This document shows, piece by piece, positions 36,490-47,800 of a DNA stretch of 64,000 nucleotides. A program made the position numbers and the translations under genes. This stretch comes from Rhynchonema sp. JSB1_4 (lineage: Eukaryota; Nematoda; Chromadorea; Monhysterida; Xyalidae): positions 19,430 to 83,429 of the forward strand of contig JASAMV010006607.1 of NCBI GenBank assembly GCA_030248065.1, read 5' to 3'. Positions within the stretch are counted from its first letter, which is position 1, and every line of letters begins with the position of its first letter. The notes beneath the pieces are model-generated. The model was not told the DNA's origin and searched no databases. It worked only from the letters and a program-made list of their open reading frames with translations.

Positions 36490-37735
36490 CTGTGGGGTAG
36501 GGCTGGGCGTTTCTAAAAATTTTCGACATTCGACTCGACTCTTCATTTTGGCTTGGCAGATTCGGCATCGACAATCGACATCATGGGTCGACGTCACTGT
36601 AGTGGATGGGGGGATTCCCCCTTCCCCCTCAGGTGGGTACGTCTGTTCCCCTCCGAGAAAAAGCGGGTACCGCATGTTCCCCCTCCGGACCAGGAACAAC
36701 AATGGCTTGCACCCATAGGTAAAATGGGTGTTTTTCGACCTGAAAACATAAAAATTGCGCAAGCCTCCACATCATGGCTATTTCAGGCAAAAATGCAAAA
36801 AGTACCAATTTTTTAGCCAACTTTGCAGTATAATGCATGCAAAAACACTTTTTTCGGACCGCAGGGGTACCTTGCAACCTTCTGGAGGTTGGGTAGGTAG
36901 AGGGGCTACCTTGCAACCATTTGCCTGCGACCACGAATGAATGTTGGGCTGGGGGGGGCCAGGTCCGCTTTTGCGATCCAAACGCTTGAGTCGAATTGTT
37001 CATCGACTATTGCGCCCTGCCCTCGGAAAAGAATGGCTGTAGCCTGCGGCCACACTGGGTCGACATAATGTCGAAAATTTTCGACACGTCATTTTCGACA
37101 TAAGAATGCCTGCGTAAAACGTGAAAAAGTTGGACAGCAGTCCCCGAAAAAGGCTCGTCATTATTGACTCATCCGTGCTGGGCTAAAATGGCCGATTTTA
37201 CTGAACAATTAGCTCTGAAATTGAGTACTCCGAGCTCAGAGGGTGAATTGTACGGTTAGATTGAGTCCCCCAGGCGAAGGTACGGTACGGAACACCCGAT
37301 GGAGAACCCCTTCCCCCAGGTAACTGTACAACACCTGGAGACCGCTAGACAAGTCGTCTCATTTCATCAAGCTCAGGTCTTATCATGGTTAAGTCTGTCT
37401 GCCCGGCCCGGCCCCCAGGCCCATTGAAGTATGACGATGAAGTGCGATTTTCAACAATGTTTGCTCCTTAAATGTAATGCTTTTGCCTTGGCAGCAGTAG
37501 GCCAGAAATTCCTATCCTGAAACTGAATTTGCAAGGGAACCATGCCGCAAAAATGTCGAATCCAGTGTCGAAAATAATTCACATAAAATTCGACATTTGA
37601 TTTTGACGTTCGAGATTGTGTTTTCAAAAACATCGACATTCGGGATTAATCGACATGTGTAATGTCGTAAATTTTTGACACGGCGAAAATGTCGAATGTC
37701 GAGGTCGAGCTCAATCCAACTGTGGGGCTCTATTT
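36490..37735. repeat. Region of TCGACATT-type inverted repeats, probably decayed TIR elements
   Basis: Begins AGGGCTGGGCGTTTC, which resembles a hAT end, and repeatedly contains AATTTTCGACATTCGA-like blocks in both orientations up to 37700. A short tandem ACCTTGCAACC repeat occurs at about 36868-36920. No clean pair of ends or target duplication was found. No gene is seen. Confidence 0.4.
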
Positions 37736-38073
37736 TAGGGAATACGGTAAAAAGCCAATATGTTGTACGAAGCTTTACCACGAAAGACGTAGCTTTGCTT
37801 GTAGGAAAACGAATCGGTTGCCAAAATGGGCCGAACGTTTTGCGCCGGCGTCGCGCGAAATTGTCACAGTGGAGGAGTCAATATTGGATCGACGAAAGAA
37901 AATACTGACTACGTTAGCAAAATTGGTTTATTTCGAGCGTCGTGTCAGGTGTCACACAAAAGGGGGATTCTGCCGTGCCGTGCCGGCCAAGACCTGCCCT
38001 ATTGCGGCCTCTGACTCTGCGCGTAGTTTTTAGGTAGAAAATACATATTACAACTGGACTTTTTGCTTGCAAC

Positions 38074-38494
38074 TATGGATCGGAAGATATCGGGTATCGG
38101 CGTCCAAAAAGTATCGGGTATCGGCATGTTTTTCCAAGATATCGGGTATTACACTTTTCGCGATTGAAACCCCTTTCTCAAAAACATATCTTCAGATGTT
38201 CACTGTTTTACGAACTAAAATTTTTTCAAATGTATGTGGGAGTTCTTTCCACGTTGGATGACACAACAACAGAGCAAGATTTTTGCGCGCGTACTCGATG
38301 GTTATCTCAAAAGAACGAAGAGCGCAAATCGCATTTTTGCTGTGAAAACGGCGTTTTTATCGGTATTTTGGCGTTATCGGGTATCGGGTTATTTTCGAAG
38401 TATCGGGTATCGCCTTTTTTATGAACTATCGGGTATCGGCATTTGCCAGGTATCGGCTATTGGGTAATCGGCATACCCGCAATACCGATCCCTA
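38074..38494. mobile_element. hAT-like MITE, 421 bp, perfect 8-bp TSD
   Basis: Ends TATGGATCGG and CCGATCCCTA, flanked by CTTGCAAC on both sides (38066-38073, 38495-38502). The interior has direct and inverted runs of ATCGGGTATCGG. Confidence 0.8.
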
Positions 38495-38888
38495 CTTGCA
38501 ACCAGGGTTTTTTCTCAAAATGGGTCAGTATCTCATTTGCCAAAAATCTTGTGGCCCATTCTTACTTACTGGCTCCCTGGGATTCTAATGGCCATCTGCC
38601 AAAATCTTGTGGCTCATTCAAAATTTTTTAATGGCCCACTAAGCAACCGTTAGTGACAAGAAAACCCAGCCTGTGCACCTGAACTTGGGGGAGTACAAAA
38701 ATGCATCATTGCGAAACCAACACTCGTTGTTTTGTGTTTGGTAACGCTCGAAATACAAAGCTCTTTTTTGTCTTTGCAAAACGTCGCGTGGCCGAGACTA
38801 GCGTGATTTTGCCTCAAAACAGTCAGTATCTATTTGATTTCTGTTCTCCAGTTACACGCGAAACGTTGATCCAGCGAGTCGCAAAGTG

Positions 38889-39943
38889 ATGGAAATCGAT
38901 GAGAAATGTATTTTCGTCGAAACATCACCGAGTTCGTCAACCATTCCTCCTGACCACAACCTGCCGACCACACGAAAACAAACTCGGGATATTCCGTCGC
39001 AGTTGAATCAATTCCACCCGTCGAATTCGAAAGGTTAGCAGGCGGGAGGCGCTGACCAGAAACCCGCAAATTATAGACTGTTAGTCTTATTTTCGAATTA
39101 TTTGAGGAAAACCAGCGCTGTGGTCAGGAATATGCCAATTTTGCTGTGTGTTTGCTTCATTGTGCCTTTAAGCAAATCAACTGCATCAAACCACAACACC
39201 AAGCAAAAGCAATAAATTCAATAAAAATCAGGTGTAGGTGCAAGTTGCAGCTGGTAAAGTTTGAAAAAAATCTGGAGCGCCGTGAGTATGAGGGCTGTTA
39301 TATCGCTGGACTCACCGGTGTATGTCATTTGCTTACGTTATTGACGAAATTTTGTGCACAGCCGCGACGCGGACATCTGGGCACGGCATAACTGCCACAC
39401 TGGCCCAGTTTCTTGTTCTATTTTGGCTTCCTTGATGTTTCACCAGGACTACAAACCTGCCGCGAACACTGGTGCTGTAATATTATTACGAATTCAATGT
39501 CCAGAAAATAACCAAACCGCAAAAATAATTTCACAATTGCCGTGCTTGATCCATCGCGGCCCACACATAATAATATGACATTAAATCACATATTCTGACT
39601 TCAAAAATCAAGATTTCTATTCTCTTCAGATTCTACCCCATCCTCTACACCACCCCCGCCCATCCCCAAGCCCACCACCACGCTGTCCCGTCGCGCCTGG
39701 ATCTACGCGCCTCGTTGGGGATTTGTGTTGGAACCATTCGGTTACGAACGATTCAAGCTCAATGCGCACAATGCGAATCGGGGCTTCGAGACTGTGCTAC
39801 TTCGGCTGTTCGCTTTGCCGATCAGGCATCAGGATCAGCCTCCTGCTACCGGCAGTGGCGGGAGTTTGAATTTGAAGCAGACCGTTGAGCGACTGGAGGG
39901 CAATATACGACGCACCAAGATTCAGCAGTCCGGCACTGAGTGA
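38889..39943 (+). CDS. Two-exon gene of unknown function, 152 aa
   Basis: Exon 1 is 38889-39033 (ATG after a stop, donor AAAG|GTTAGC). Exon 2 is 39630-39943 (acceptor CTCTTCAG, stop TGA). The phases agree and the total is 459 nt. I do not recognise the protein. The N-terminal half is Ser/Thr/Pro-rich and probably disordered (VETSPSSSTIPPDHN; STPSSTPPPPIPKPTTT). Residues about 72-115 are more ordered and aromatic (SRRAWIYAPRWGFVLEPFGY; RGFETVLLRLFALP). The last 25 residues can form an amphipathic helix (LKQTVERLEGNIRRTKIQ). There is no signal peptide or membrane segment. It lies about 0.7 kb upstream of the Nit2 gene on the same strand; that could reflect a shared promoter region or chance. 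An intermediate exon in the 0.6 kb intron cannot be excluded. Confidence 0.5.
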
Positions 39944-40654
39944 TCTGATGAATACAACCGAATTCACTATGCGATGGATGGACCAGGCATACAGTACAGT
40001 ATGTAATTGTCTGTTTTGTATTTCATGCGTTGTTCTCTATCTACGCATCTCTGTGTTGAGCGCAGGATGTGAATGCTGGTTTTTACCATCGAGTTTGTCA
40101 TTGGTCTGGCGGTTTGTGAATATCAATTAATTCTCAAGACACTTGCGTTGTTCATCCGATTCCATGCCGTGGCTTGGAATTTTGACCCGAACTTTCCGTG
40201 GAGCCAGATTTGTCTGTTGGCTTGCTTTTTTAATGTTAAACAAACACGGGCAGACAGCCTGTGCTTGTGCATATCTTGTCGGTTCTTTTCCTTATGTTAC
40301 CTATTCACTGCGCTCCGTATTTGAGCTTTGTTGTTACATTCTGGAATAAGATTCTGGTCGAATACGTTGTTTGTGCCTAACCATTTGAAGATTGGAAGTG
40401 AGTTTAGAAATCGTAGCTCAATTTAAATTGGTGTAAACGCAAGGATAGGTGTTAGACTAACGTTGTTCGCAAGTTTCTGTCATTTTTTGTGTGATTTTCC
40501 GCCAATAAAGTCAAAGTTCTTAGCTGTGCATTTTACGCGAATATTCCTTATCTCTCACAGTCGTGGCACAGTTTATAGCTTGCCAGTCACGGTCGGCTGT
40601 GGCTGTATTGCTGCCTCAGTTCTACATTTTTTCATTCACCGCGATTTTCCAACA
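39944..40654. other. Spacer upstream of Nit2
   Basis: About 0.7 kb between the unknown two-exon gene and the Nit2 start. It should hold the Nit2 promoter and 5' leader. I see no distinct TATA box or other element that I would defend. Confidence 0.4.
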
Positions 40655-43600
40655 TGAGCACAGGTTCAGCGAACGAAACTCGGGGTCCGATGGGTTCCAA
40701 GGGTGAGTGTCGAAGTTGAACTTTATTCATAAATCCCAATGGCAAAGCCGACTACCAGCCGTATGAGGAGCAAAGAATTCGTGTAATAGGGAACCCTGCT
40801 GACCTGTTATCGGACTTGTCATATGGCGATTTGAAAATTAACTCAAATTGTCGAAACTAACAATATCTCGATTTTCAGCTTTCAAAATCGCGTTGGTTCA
40901 AATGCTGGTCGGGAAGGACAAGGCGGCCAACGTTGCCAAAGCAGTTAGTCGCGTCGCTGAGGCGTCCAAAGGTGGTGCGAAATTGGTTGTATTACCGGTT
41001 CGTTCATTTTTGCAGCCAGAAACGAAAATGCACGATTCATAAGAAAGCATTCATGTGCCTTGCTATTTCAGGAATGCTTCAATTCTCCATATGGTACCCA
41101 ACATTTCGATGACTACAGCGAGCCGGTGCCTGGTGACAGCACACGGGCGCTCTCACAGGTTGGCAACTGACTTGAGTGTTCAGTAGAATGTTGATGCCAC
41201 GCGTTGAGTGAACAGAGCGCAGCGCTTTTTATGCCGTTTTCCACACTGAAAAATGTCATGCGGCATTCGATCCTGGTGTTGAATTCGGCCAGAAAATATT
41301 TCACGAACGGTCCACTTTGCTTGTGTGTCTCAGTGGGTGTAAATGCATTCCCTGTTTTTTGTTTATTCGCACGACCATCACACCAATGTTTGAATGCAAC
41401 ATTTGCTGCTGGCGATGTACTCCCAAACTACAATCACACGACACAACAGGCTGCGCGTGACAACCAAGTATGGCTAATCGGTGGGTCCATACCCGAAAAA
41501 GGCGCCGACGGCAAGATCTACAACACTTGCGTTGCATTCGGCCCGACAGGCGATACGGTGGCGAAACACAGAAAGGTGAAATTTATTGATTAATTACGAT
41601 TTTGATTTGCCTGGAAGTCCAGTTTACAGCTTGTACGAGCATTGCACACAACGCAAACGCACTTGTCAGTCATTTTACGCTTTCGGGTTGGGTGCGTTGA
41701 CTGCCACAGACTTGACGCTGTTATTGTGCCTTGATGTTGAACATTGAGCTAACACTTTATTTACAGGTCCATTTATTCGACATTGATGTCCCTGGCAAGA
41801 TCAAGTTTACCGAATCCGATGTTCTCTCTGCTGGTGATAAGCTGACTACATTTAGCACAGGTGGGTGAGTATAATACACAAGGCTCTTGAATAACACAAT
41901 TCAGGTTTTGTCCACACTGCTATTCAATATCACGTTAGAAAAAGCTATCACTGCAAAAATTTCCAGATTTCTGCAAAATCGGTCTCGGCATCTGCTACGA
42001 CGTGAGATTCTGTGAGATGGCGCGCGTCTATGCGCTGCAAGGTTTGTGGTATTATTTGGCCATGTGCACTGAGCTCAGTGACAGAATGCAAAGTGTGCTT
42101 TTGTGGAATCAAATGCGCCGCTCTTCGCTGCGAACAAGTAAAAGTGGCGTAAAGTGGTCGCTGAAGTTGAGTCTTTCTCTCGTGCAACACTCTTGTCAGC
42201 AAAGGATTTTGTCAATTGCGATTGAGCTTTGTGCACATGGCTTTTCTTTTTCATTTCTTTTGCCGGTTTCAAACTTTCTGATCGCCGACCAATTCCAAAA
42301 AACCATTTGGTTGACAATGGGCGGCAAAACCAATCGTCAAGTTCGATTCCACCTTTTATCTCGTTGTTCCAAATAAGTGCACCGGTGTAGTTCCCACTCC
42401 CAGAGCATACTGTAGGTTGCGATCTATTGATCTATCCGACCTGCTGGCCCACCATTACGGCTCAAGCGCACTGGCATTTGTACGCCCGCTCACGTGCGCA
42501 CGTGAATGGTGTCTATATGGTTATGTGTGGCTGGCCGCCCTACCCTCCCGACGCAGACTCGGACTTTCTTGACTTTCGACCGTATGGTCATAGTCTGGTG
42601 GCTGATCCTTGGTAAGAAAGGGTACGAAAACACTGGATGATTAGAAACCGGCATTGTCCACGCGTGAACAAATTAGACGCTTGTGTTGGATGGAAATGGT
42701 TATTGCAGAATATTAGTGCCACGTGTACAAGCGTAGCTTAGGGTATTTGCGCACTGCCGTTCGCAGCTACATTACGCTTTGGTACCAATATTTTGGAACT
42801 TACCTTGCAGTTTTTTTTCTGGTCTCGTCTGTATTGTCCACACCGTCGCGCTTATGCTTGCAGGCTGCAACCTACTGGTCTACCCCGGCTGCTTCAATAT
42901 GACCACCGGCCCCGCCCATTGGGAGCTGATGGCCCGTGCTAACGCCCTTGAACAACAATGTTTCACAGCACTATGTTCGCAAGCTAGGGATACGCAGTCA
43001 GGTGGATATGTTGCTTGGGGACATAGCATGGTCGTGGAACCGTGGTGAGTTGTTTGTGCGAAAAAATTGGGTTTTGGTAAATTTGGTGAATGGTTCGGTC
43101 ATACCCGTGGTTGGGCAAAAAAACGACGTTGTTCTTTTTGTCTGTCTGATTTGTCCTATTCTTTTGGGAAGTTACCGTAGTTTTCAATATGAAAAACGTT
43201 TCTTGGCCAAAACTGGCCATACATACCCGGTCGCTGTGTGGTCGACTGGGGACACCAAAGAAGACTGTGAAACCCAGCAATTGACGAGACCATTTACCAA
43301 GTTTCGAGTTCTATGTGGCTTGTTAGTGCACAGCTTACTGGCGATGAGCTCCATGTCGCGTTTCAGTTCTTGTTTCACTTTTGCAAGCGTAAATGACAAT
43401 GACGAATTTCAATGCCAGCAACCAACATTATTGTGTTCACTGCAATTGACCATGTCTGCCACTTTACGCACCGAGGTGCAGAGCGCAGAATCTCAATGCA
43501 GGAATACTGGTTCCAGCTGTCATCGAACTTCGATATCTGTATTCAACATCTGCTGATTGTCTTCATATTTCGCAAATACGGTCCACATTCATTGCAGGGG

Positions 43601-43827
43601 TACGGTGATCGCAGATGCTGGTGAAGAGGAAATGATACTTTACGCTGACATTGGTATGTTTTTATCGTTTTTGATACAGTATTTTTTTTGTTGGTCGAAA
43701 CCATAAAAAATCGATTGCATGCCTGTACGTTTTATCTGCAGATTTGAACAAGCAGAAGGAAATGCGAAACATGGTGCCCGTTATGAAGCAGCGTAGATCG
43801 GATCTTTATGACACGATCGCGAAATGA
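40655..43827 (+). CDS. nit2: Omega-amidase / Nit2-type nitrilase, 9 exon positions, 290 or 295 aa
   Basis: Nit2 hydrolyses alpha-ketoglutaramate and alpha-ketosuccinamate, repairing by-products of glutamine and asparagine transamination, in cytosol and mitochondria. The exons are 40655-40703, 40879-40997, 41072-41158, 41450-41575, 41767-41860, 41967-42041, 7a 42416-42611 or 7b 42864-43044, 43598-43653 and 43742-43827. The phases agree throughout, giving 873 nt with 7b or 888 nt with 7a. The nitrilase triad is intact: Glu57 (PECFNSPYG), Lys127 (AKHRKVHLFDID) and Cys168 ([10 protein letters not shown]), spaced 70 and 41 residues apart as in known Nit2. The C-terminus KQRRSDLY is also typical. 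Exon 7 is present in two tandem versions with the same entry and exit phase, and both together would shift the frame. The upstream ATG context and length fit a complete protein close to the usual about 276 aa. Confidence 0.93.
42416..42611 (+). other. Nit2 alternative exon 7a (divergent)
   Basis: 196 nt (2 + 64 codons + 2). Acceptor ACTGTAG, donor TG|GTAAG. It encodes [20 protein letters not shown] ... [11 protein letters not shown], the same secondary-structure block as exon 7b but with altered active-site neighbours: YPTCWPTIT replaces YPGCFNMTT, and a five-residue-longer segment ([16 protein letters not shown]) replaces [11 protein letters not shown]. It keeps the AHW and GHS blocks. Good splice sites and an intact frame argue that it is used. 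Confidence 0.8.
42864..43044 (+). other. Nit2 alternative exon 7b (canonical)
   Basis: 181 nt (2 + 59 codons + 2). Acceptor TTGCAG, donor TG|GTGAGT. It encodes [20 protein letters not shown] ... [13 protein letters not shown], which follows known Nit2 proteins closely. The matching phase with 7a and the forbidden 7a+7b combination (377 nt, frame lost) show that the two must be chosen exclusively. Confidence 0.85.
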
Positions 43828-44832
43828 TCGCAACGATGTTGATGATCAGTTTTTCTATGTTTGCCTGTTTGTTAGTTGGACTGTGTTAGATTTTTCTCGA
43901 ATATTTATCATTTTACGGTATTTGTTCTAGAAGTTCATTGGGTTTGTGGAGTGCTGACCGATTCAAAGTTTCGTTGATTAAAAACATATTCCACTTTCCC
44001 CATGAAAGCATTAGAATCGTGACTTTTTATTTCGATTCTTATTCTAAATTACAACTGTGATAAAATTATACGGGAAAACTCGCGCCCAATTTTGACTAAA
44101 ATGACGCGACAGTGTCATTTTTTGCGGCTTTGCGGCTTATCACTTTGGGAAAATATGAGGAAAGTAACATCTGTTGCTCTAGGGTAAATGCTGATTATTG
44201 TTCACGTGTAGGCATGTCATCTGATGATACGTGTGGGATCAAAGTCTTTCGATGATACTTATATGACGTAACCATTTGGGTTGAGCTCATTTCCTGACAA
44301 AACCCACAACACAACGGAAATTTTGGGTGTCTCACAAAAAACACCCAAAATGAACCCCGTTTGGCCACTTGGTTGGTTCTGGCGATTTCTCTTGAGCACT
44401 TCGGTTTGGTGGCCCAAAAACACCTAATTACGCTGTTGGTTGAGGATGATGCACATTAAATGCATAACGGGTTCCAATTGGAACAAAACTGCCAAAAGTT
44501 TTCTTGCAATCGCGTGTGTCAGCGTTACTCTCAGTCCGTATGTTTTTGGTCCAAGGAATGATCACCCGTGCCTAAAAGCGCTTGGCGCCCAACGTGTATA
44601 AGTATGGATGGTCGAATTTCAGTCTGCGCATTTTCTGTGCTTCCTCCTTTCTACAAAATAGTGTAACTTGGACCACTCGGTATGTTCAACTTGCGGTAAG
44701 GATCGGGCCCAACTTCAGAAGTGACCCCACCTAAGCTAACCATCACTGATGGGACAAACTTGATCTATGATATAACCTTTTCTTATGTGCAATACAGCCA
44801 GCTCAATTTTTCTGAGTATTTTGCTTTTTCAG
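43828..44832. other. Spacer between Nit2 and the saposin gene
   Basis: About 1 kb. It should contain the Nit2 3' UTR and the 5' end of the saposin gene. The first saposin coding exon is unresolved. ATGTTCAACTTGCG followed by GTAAGG at 44681-44700 looks like a start and donor, but its phase does not fit the next exon. Confidence 0.4.
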
Positions 44833-47800
44833 TTTCTCTGCTGGCGATAACAGTCAGTGCCAAGGATGTCGGAACAAGTGAGCAATTACAATTTCGCAAT
44901 TCGATCTTGTCCCGTTTCTATTGTTACCCATCCATATTTGTTTTGGCCTAACATGGTAATTGGTCCGATCTTGACGCGACTGTCGTTTCTACGTGTTTAT
45001 GCCGCTGACTTTGACCAGCGTATATCATCAGTTATTGATCAACTGCATGATAACAACATCTGCGCTGGTCAAATTCGCCGTTTGGTTCAACTTTCCGCGC
45101 ACATCGCTGCCGAAAAATAAATGACCATGGTAACCCAAGGCAATACAGGATCGGAACGATCGCATAGTTGTTTGATATACCGGCCACTTCTTTCGTCAAA
45201 CCACTGTTTTTATCCTGTTTTCTCCTTTCGTGCACTCAACTATGTATGTGAGCTAATGTTTCAGCGCCTATCGGCTGTGAGGCGTGCCATGATTTCATTG
45301 ACGGGCTGGTCGACATGATGAAAGACCCGGATTGGCAAAGTGCCATGAAGCCCGTGTTCGCCAAACTCTGCGACAAACTGCCCGCCAAGCAACAGGCCAC
45401 GGTTACCATTATTTGCGCCAGTAAACTCTGTAATGCAGTGAGCCCCCTTTATCCTGACATGATTGGGGCGTGTAGGGTCACTTGTCAAGAATATCACGTC
45501 TCACAGGAGGGTATTTACGACCTTTATGGCGGAATGGGAATCAAATCCACGTTTGGGTTCGGGAAAACTTTTTTTAGAATGCCGACGCTGCATGCAATTC
45601 TTGAAATGAAATTTGCCTGATCATCCCAGTAAACTCGGCGTACATTTTCAGTGCAAGTTCATGATCAACTTCAGCTTTCCAAAAGTGATCCAGATGATAG
45701 ACACGGGACTCGAGAAAATCTGCCCGGTGCGTTTCTTCTTTATGTGTATTGGCGTTCCTTATTTTGGGATAATCTATTCAGAGACACAACCTTTAATGCA
45801 AGCTACAGTAAGACGTCGGACACGCCCTTTAATGCAAGCTAAGACGTTGGATACACCCTTTAATGCGCAGGCGATCGGCTGCAACTCACCGCTCGCTGCT
45901 GTCTACACGCCCTGCCATCTGTTGACCAAACTCAACACACATTTGGTACGTTTGGTACGGTCTGTTTGTGTCATCCCACTACTTGACGGTTTACCAAATT
46001 GAATTAACCAATGAGGGCAGACTGCACCCAACCGTGTGAAACATCCGTTTAATTCTAACAGGACGATGTACCCGAAACTCTGCATACACCGTGCAACCAA
46101 GCGTCAGCCACAGAGTTCAAAACAGCGTGCATGGAGATGGTGCATCAATTGACACCCTTCCTGGTCACGTCATTTGAACAATCGGTGGTGGTATCGTGCC
46201 ATAAGCTCAGCTGTGATGTTGGTACGTGAATGCAAGCGTGAAGATTAATAATAGCTGGTGCCTAATCTATGAGAAATACTAAGGCAATACGCATTGTTTA
46301 TCTCTTGCTCACAGTCACGGCAACATCAACGCAAGCAAGTTGCATGATGCAGTCTACTATGCATATGGTATGAAACATCACCCAATTTAACCACCTAATG
46401 TTTCAGTCTATCAACCGGCCCACCTGCGTCTGTTGCGTCAACAAACCAGCCTGAAATGCATAGCCTGTCAGGACGGTGTCAAGGCGTTGGATTATGTTGT
46501 CAACTCTCCCCTGATCAAGGGCAGTCTTGAGCAGGTCACCGCTAATAAATGCCCGGAATTGGTGGGTGAGGAGAAAACGCATGTGAGTAGGGTAGTACGG
46601 GATTAAGTTTCGGCGCTTTAGTGTTTATATGTGGGTTCCTATTTGAATGAATTAGAACAAGAACTATTTGGCAGCATCAAATTAAGGAACGCTTGAACGA
46701 CTTTGAAATATACTGCTGGACAAAAACGCAGAAGCTGTTTTTGTTTCGCGGCCTTAGCGATTAATTTTGAACAGCGTGTAGCTCTTTCTATATTTTGTGC
46801 AGGAGAGCAACTACATAGCACGTTGGTCTAATTCGTTGTGTAATTCTATCGCGAAGCGCTGCCAAAAAAATCTGGAATTCCATTGCCGTTGTGCCCTTGT
46901 CTAAGGATTGCTGCAACCGGCGTGAAAAAAGACGTTGATTTCAGTGTGAAGACTCAGTGAAAGCCATTGACACGCTGTTCCAGTTTGCGACCGATGTGAC
47001 CAAACACATTTGTGACGTGAGTTGATGAGCACGAAAGTTCGTTTTTGGAAATTTTGAGCACTTAAATTTACATCCCAATTGTAATTTTGCAGAAACCCTG
47101 CAAGCAGCCTCCAGCGCACTACATGGTGCAGCCGGTCACTGAGCCAAAGGCAGACAAGGATATCGCCTGTGAAGCGTGCCAGGATGCCGTCGACGTCGGT
47201 ACACTTTGCTTGTCTTTTGTCTTGTGAAAAAAGTTACATAGTTCTGTAATTTTTTGAGATCAAATGAAACGAACGCATCATAATGATCAGAAATGCATTA
47301 CAATTCACCTTAAATTCATTGCCAGGCTCTGCAGTCTCTGCTTTTATCACGAAAAAGTTACATATAATTCGGTAATATTTGCATGTTACAAAGTTACAAG
47401 CCAGAAAGTACTTTTGTCCAGGTGCTAGACTACCTTCTGGGTTCGCCGTTGGTCGAAGAAAGTCTGAAGGAGTTGCTCAATGAGCTGTGCGAGCAACTGC
47501 CAGACCCGTATAAACCTGGGGTTGGTGTCATTGACATTTCTTTTAGGGCTCCACCAGATAGACCCGAAACCCGAAACATAAATTTTTTCTATGTCCATGT
47601 TTCGGGTTTCGGGTTTTGAAAAAAAAACCCGAAACACAAGCATGATAATCGAAAATGTTTTGGTCTTGCCACTTGTAGCTGACGTGAACAATTTATACGG
47701 TCAGTAGTGATGGGCTCGCTCCCAATTTTTTTCCTTCGCTCGCTCTTCGCTCTAAGCGCGAAGAGCGATTTCGCTCTTTCGCTCTTTGCCGCGCTTTCGT

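Noticed and set aside
44681..44700. Start exon ATGTTCAACTTGCG|GTAAGG for the saposin gene
   Set aside because: Its phase (2) does not match the exon at 44833 (needs 1), and it encodes no signal peptide.
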